Below, piece by piece: positions 61,994-64,000 of a stretch of DNA of 64,000 nt. The notes beneath the pieces are model-generated. The model was not told the origin of the DNA and did not search any database. It saw nothing but the letters and a program-made list of their open reading frames with translations. This stretch comes from Microdochium bolleyi (Eukaryota; Ascomycota; Sordariomycetes; Xylariales; Microdochiaceae). Position numbers and translations under genes: made by a program. The stretch is taken from assembly GCA_001566295.1 (NCBI GenBank), contig KQ964256.1, positions 620,001-684,000 of the forward strand, read 5' to 3'. The first letter of the stretch is position 1, and every line of letters begins with the position of its first letter.

Positions 61994-64000
61994 GTGCATC
62001 GAGACATCCGATGATTGCCGCACTGGGAGTTATATGCAAAGGGATGTTAAGAGGCAGCTTACTTCGTATTTATGTTTAATGCTGTAACGAACCTCTACGA
62101 GTTACGGGGATACTGGATTTGGAACAGGGAATATCATCATATATACACTGAGAGAACGAGATTAATATAATACATTGAGCAATAGTTTCAAACTACTATT
62201 CTACTCGGCTATCTATTCGACAATTATAGTGCTTCGATATTACACCAAACTTGAAAATCTCTAGATTAGTTGAGATATATTGGTATTGAAGCCTGCCACA
62301 TGAAATATGAGGCGAAGGATACGATTGAACATTTTTATTTACAGCACAATCCACCTTACCGTCTAATCGGCTGCATAGTACAACTTACGATACGCGAAGG
62401 CCACGTACGTAATACATAAGTTATCTAAATCTATTAGGAAAGTACGATAGAGCAGCGCCTGATTTTTTTCATCCGCTATGCTTAACCACAGAGACCCCCT
62501 AAACTAGATGAGAGTACTACATACTTGATATAAAGCATACTCAAAAAGTATATATTTACTATATTCGACTAGTAGAAGCATCATCGACTTATAGCCGAGC
62601 CCTATATATATAAACGACTACTGCAGCTTTACATTTGGTAGTTGCTTACTCTAGCTGTGGACTGTTCACTACGTATCTACGAGGTTAATCGAGTTGTTAT
62701 AATCTTCGCTCTAACACGAACAACCCCTCCAGCTAGTACATGGACGGTGTTTATATACGTAGCTTCTCTTCAACACTACTACCACTTGTCTATAGGAGAC
62801 TAATAGACTTATCCTAGTGCAGGACATGAAGTTTTGGTACTATGAAGAAGTGGAAGTAGTTGCGGACTTCTAATCATTATTGTAACGCAGTAAATATCAT
62901 AAGTAGGCGTCTCCCTACTGAACTTTTTATTGTTGAGTGTACCTCCTGCTGTAACGAATAAAACCAAATTCGTCTTCGTCAGAACGGATGGCAATTGTTC
63001 CGGTATTGTTAATAGCATTCAGATAGATACACAGAATGATAAAGCAGATAACTAGTACGTACTAAGCATAGGTATAGTACAAAATCCCCTCCTCTTTTCC
63101 GCTCGCAACGAAGTCTTTTATTGCTATAACTTTTATAGGCTTCCAACTTATTAGAGCCTACATTGTCTCGACCGCGCAACGTCATAGACAGCATGCTATA
63201 TGCATCGATCATATCGTAATGGACTGAGTATAAGAGCAATTACTTACAACGAACCATTATTCCCGGTGGATTCTAGATCCCACTGTAATAATACTTCCCT
63301 TCCCAATTCTCAAAGGCTCTAATATGACAACTAGAATGAAACGAAATGCTTATAGCGTAGTAGTACTAATTGGAAAATTTTGAAGTCCAGCATATATTTC
63401 GAGTCTAGCTATTCTTAAAGAATAAAAGAAAATTCATGACAGCTTATATATAGTAGCCCTGCGGAAGCACCATTTCTTAGCATTAGGTTTATATCAGGCT
63501 TATAGTAGAGCAGAAGACAAATTCCAAGGTGAGATATATTACCACTAAAAAATCATAATCAAAGCTTTGGTAGCGAGATATTTATGGAACACATGATGGT
63601 TAGTATTTTCTAGAGCTACGCGCGATAAGTGGTCATTTATTGGTGGTATAAGCAGTATATAGAGCTGAGAAAAGAGAGAAAACTATGTTTGTAGAATCTA
63701 AGAGTAAGCAAGGCCGGCTATATACCGTGTTACTCTTCTTATTTAGCGGGCCGGGACATGTTTTCACAGACTGTAGCTGCCTCGCCTATTATAGTATGAG
63801 TACGCCCCGTATATATGTATGCTACATAACTAAATGTCTTGCTTACGCTATTACTACTACATGACACTACTACCCTCAAGGTCTACATATGAAGTAAACA
63901 AAGATTTCAATAGTTAGAAGTATACGGAATACATTAGTACTAACCAGCATATGTACCGGCTCTGGCCGGGGTAGAGACAACCTAACGAGAGAATGCTTAA
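61994..64000. repeat. AT-rich, gene-free block, probably a mutated repeat region
   Basis: Within about 50 bp of the last gene the base composition changes from GC-rich to strongly AT-rich and stays so to the end of the window. Frequent TATA/TATATA words and a general excess of TpA are visible. Both strands are full of stop codons and the two longest frames (69 and 76 codons, at 62809-63239 on the minus strand) match nothing that I recognise. The pattern is what repeat-induced point mutation leaves in Pezizomycotina. I could not identify the original repeat or its ends. Confidence 0.6.

Noticed and set aside
61994..64000. Transposase or reverse transcriptase relic in the AT-rich block
   Set aside because: The two longest frames were inspected and no motif (DDE, YxDD, RNase H) could be supported by eye.
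1..64000. tRNA, 5S rRNA and CRISPR arrays
   Set aside because: A visual scan for T-loop consensus (GGTTCGANTCC-like), 5S rRNA core sequence and regularly spaced repeats found nothing convincing. CRISPR is not expected in a fungal nucleus; a tRNAscan run would settle the tRNA question.

Overview
The window is nuclear DNA of a filamentous ascomycete (Pezizomycotina). A Sordariomycete is likely, but that is inferred from protein character and not proven. The evidence is many genes with short introns (about 53-126 bp, GTRNGN donors, YAG acceptors), Zn(II)2Cys6 regulators, a HET-C2-type glycolipid transfer protein, secreted plant-polymer and glycan hydrolases, and a sudden change to AT-rich, gene-free DNA over the last 2 kb. 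Exon structures below were derived by hand. Reading frame was checked across each junction, and summed exon lengths are multiples of three.

Layout. 0.4-9.6 kb: a Zn2Cys6 regulator (+), a HAD phosphatase (-), a TTC1-like TPR protein (+) and a secreted GH92 alpha-mannosidase (-). 11.2-14.7 kb: a 1174-residue mitochondrial-type PPR protein (-). 14.7-19.3 kb: a gene-poor stretch. 19.3-27.2 kb: a genome-maintenance and housekeeping block with POLD3/Pol32 (-) and RAD18 (+) sharing a 331-bp divergent promoter, then a CHMP7/Snf7 ESCRT protein (-) and a METTL16-type RNA methyltransferase (-). 28.8-29.5 kb: a decayed metallo-beta-lactamase-fold gene. 31.6-34.1 kb: a second Zn2Cys6 regulator (+).

35.4-38.5 kb: the vitamin B6 pair, pyridoxal-5'-phosphate synthase PdxS/SNZ (-) and its glutaminase PdxT/SNO (+), diverging from a 1.18-kb intergenic region with a perfect Gcn4/CPC1-type heptamer. 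38.7-46.5 kb: a GDSL rhamnogalacturonan-acetylesterase-like enzyme (-), an unrecognised Q-rich membrane-type protein (-), a DUF4139 (mucoidy-inhibitor-like) protein carrying a nucleoporin-style FG/GLFG stretch (+), and glycolipid transfer protein HET-C2 (-). 47.6-54.0 kb: phospholipase D (+), then nucleoporin Nup49 (-) and polyadenylation factor Fip1 (+) diverging from 402 bp. 55.8-62.0 kb: a small hydrophobic unknown protein (+), a FAM50/XAP5 protein (-), a nitronate monooxygenase (+) and a secreted thioredoxin-reductase-like flavoprotein (+). 62.0-64.0 kb: AT-rich, TpA-rich DNA without genes, probably a mutated repeat block.

Two divergent pairs join functionally related genes: PdxS/PdxT are two subunits of one enzyme, and Rad18/Pol32 both act with PCNA in DNA damage tolerance. 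Nup49/Fip1 (mRNA export and 3' processing) is a looser link. I found no CRISPR array, rRNA or tRNA, no intact mobile element and no obvious secondary-metabolite cluster.
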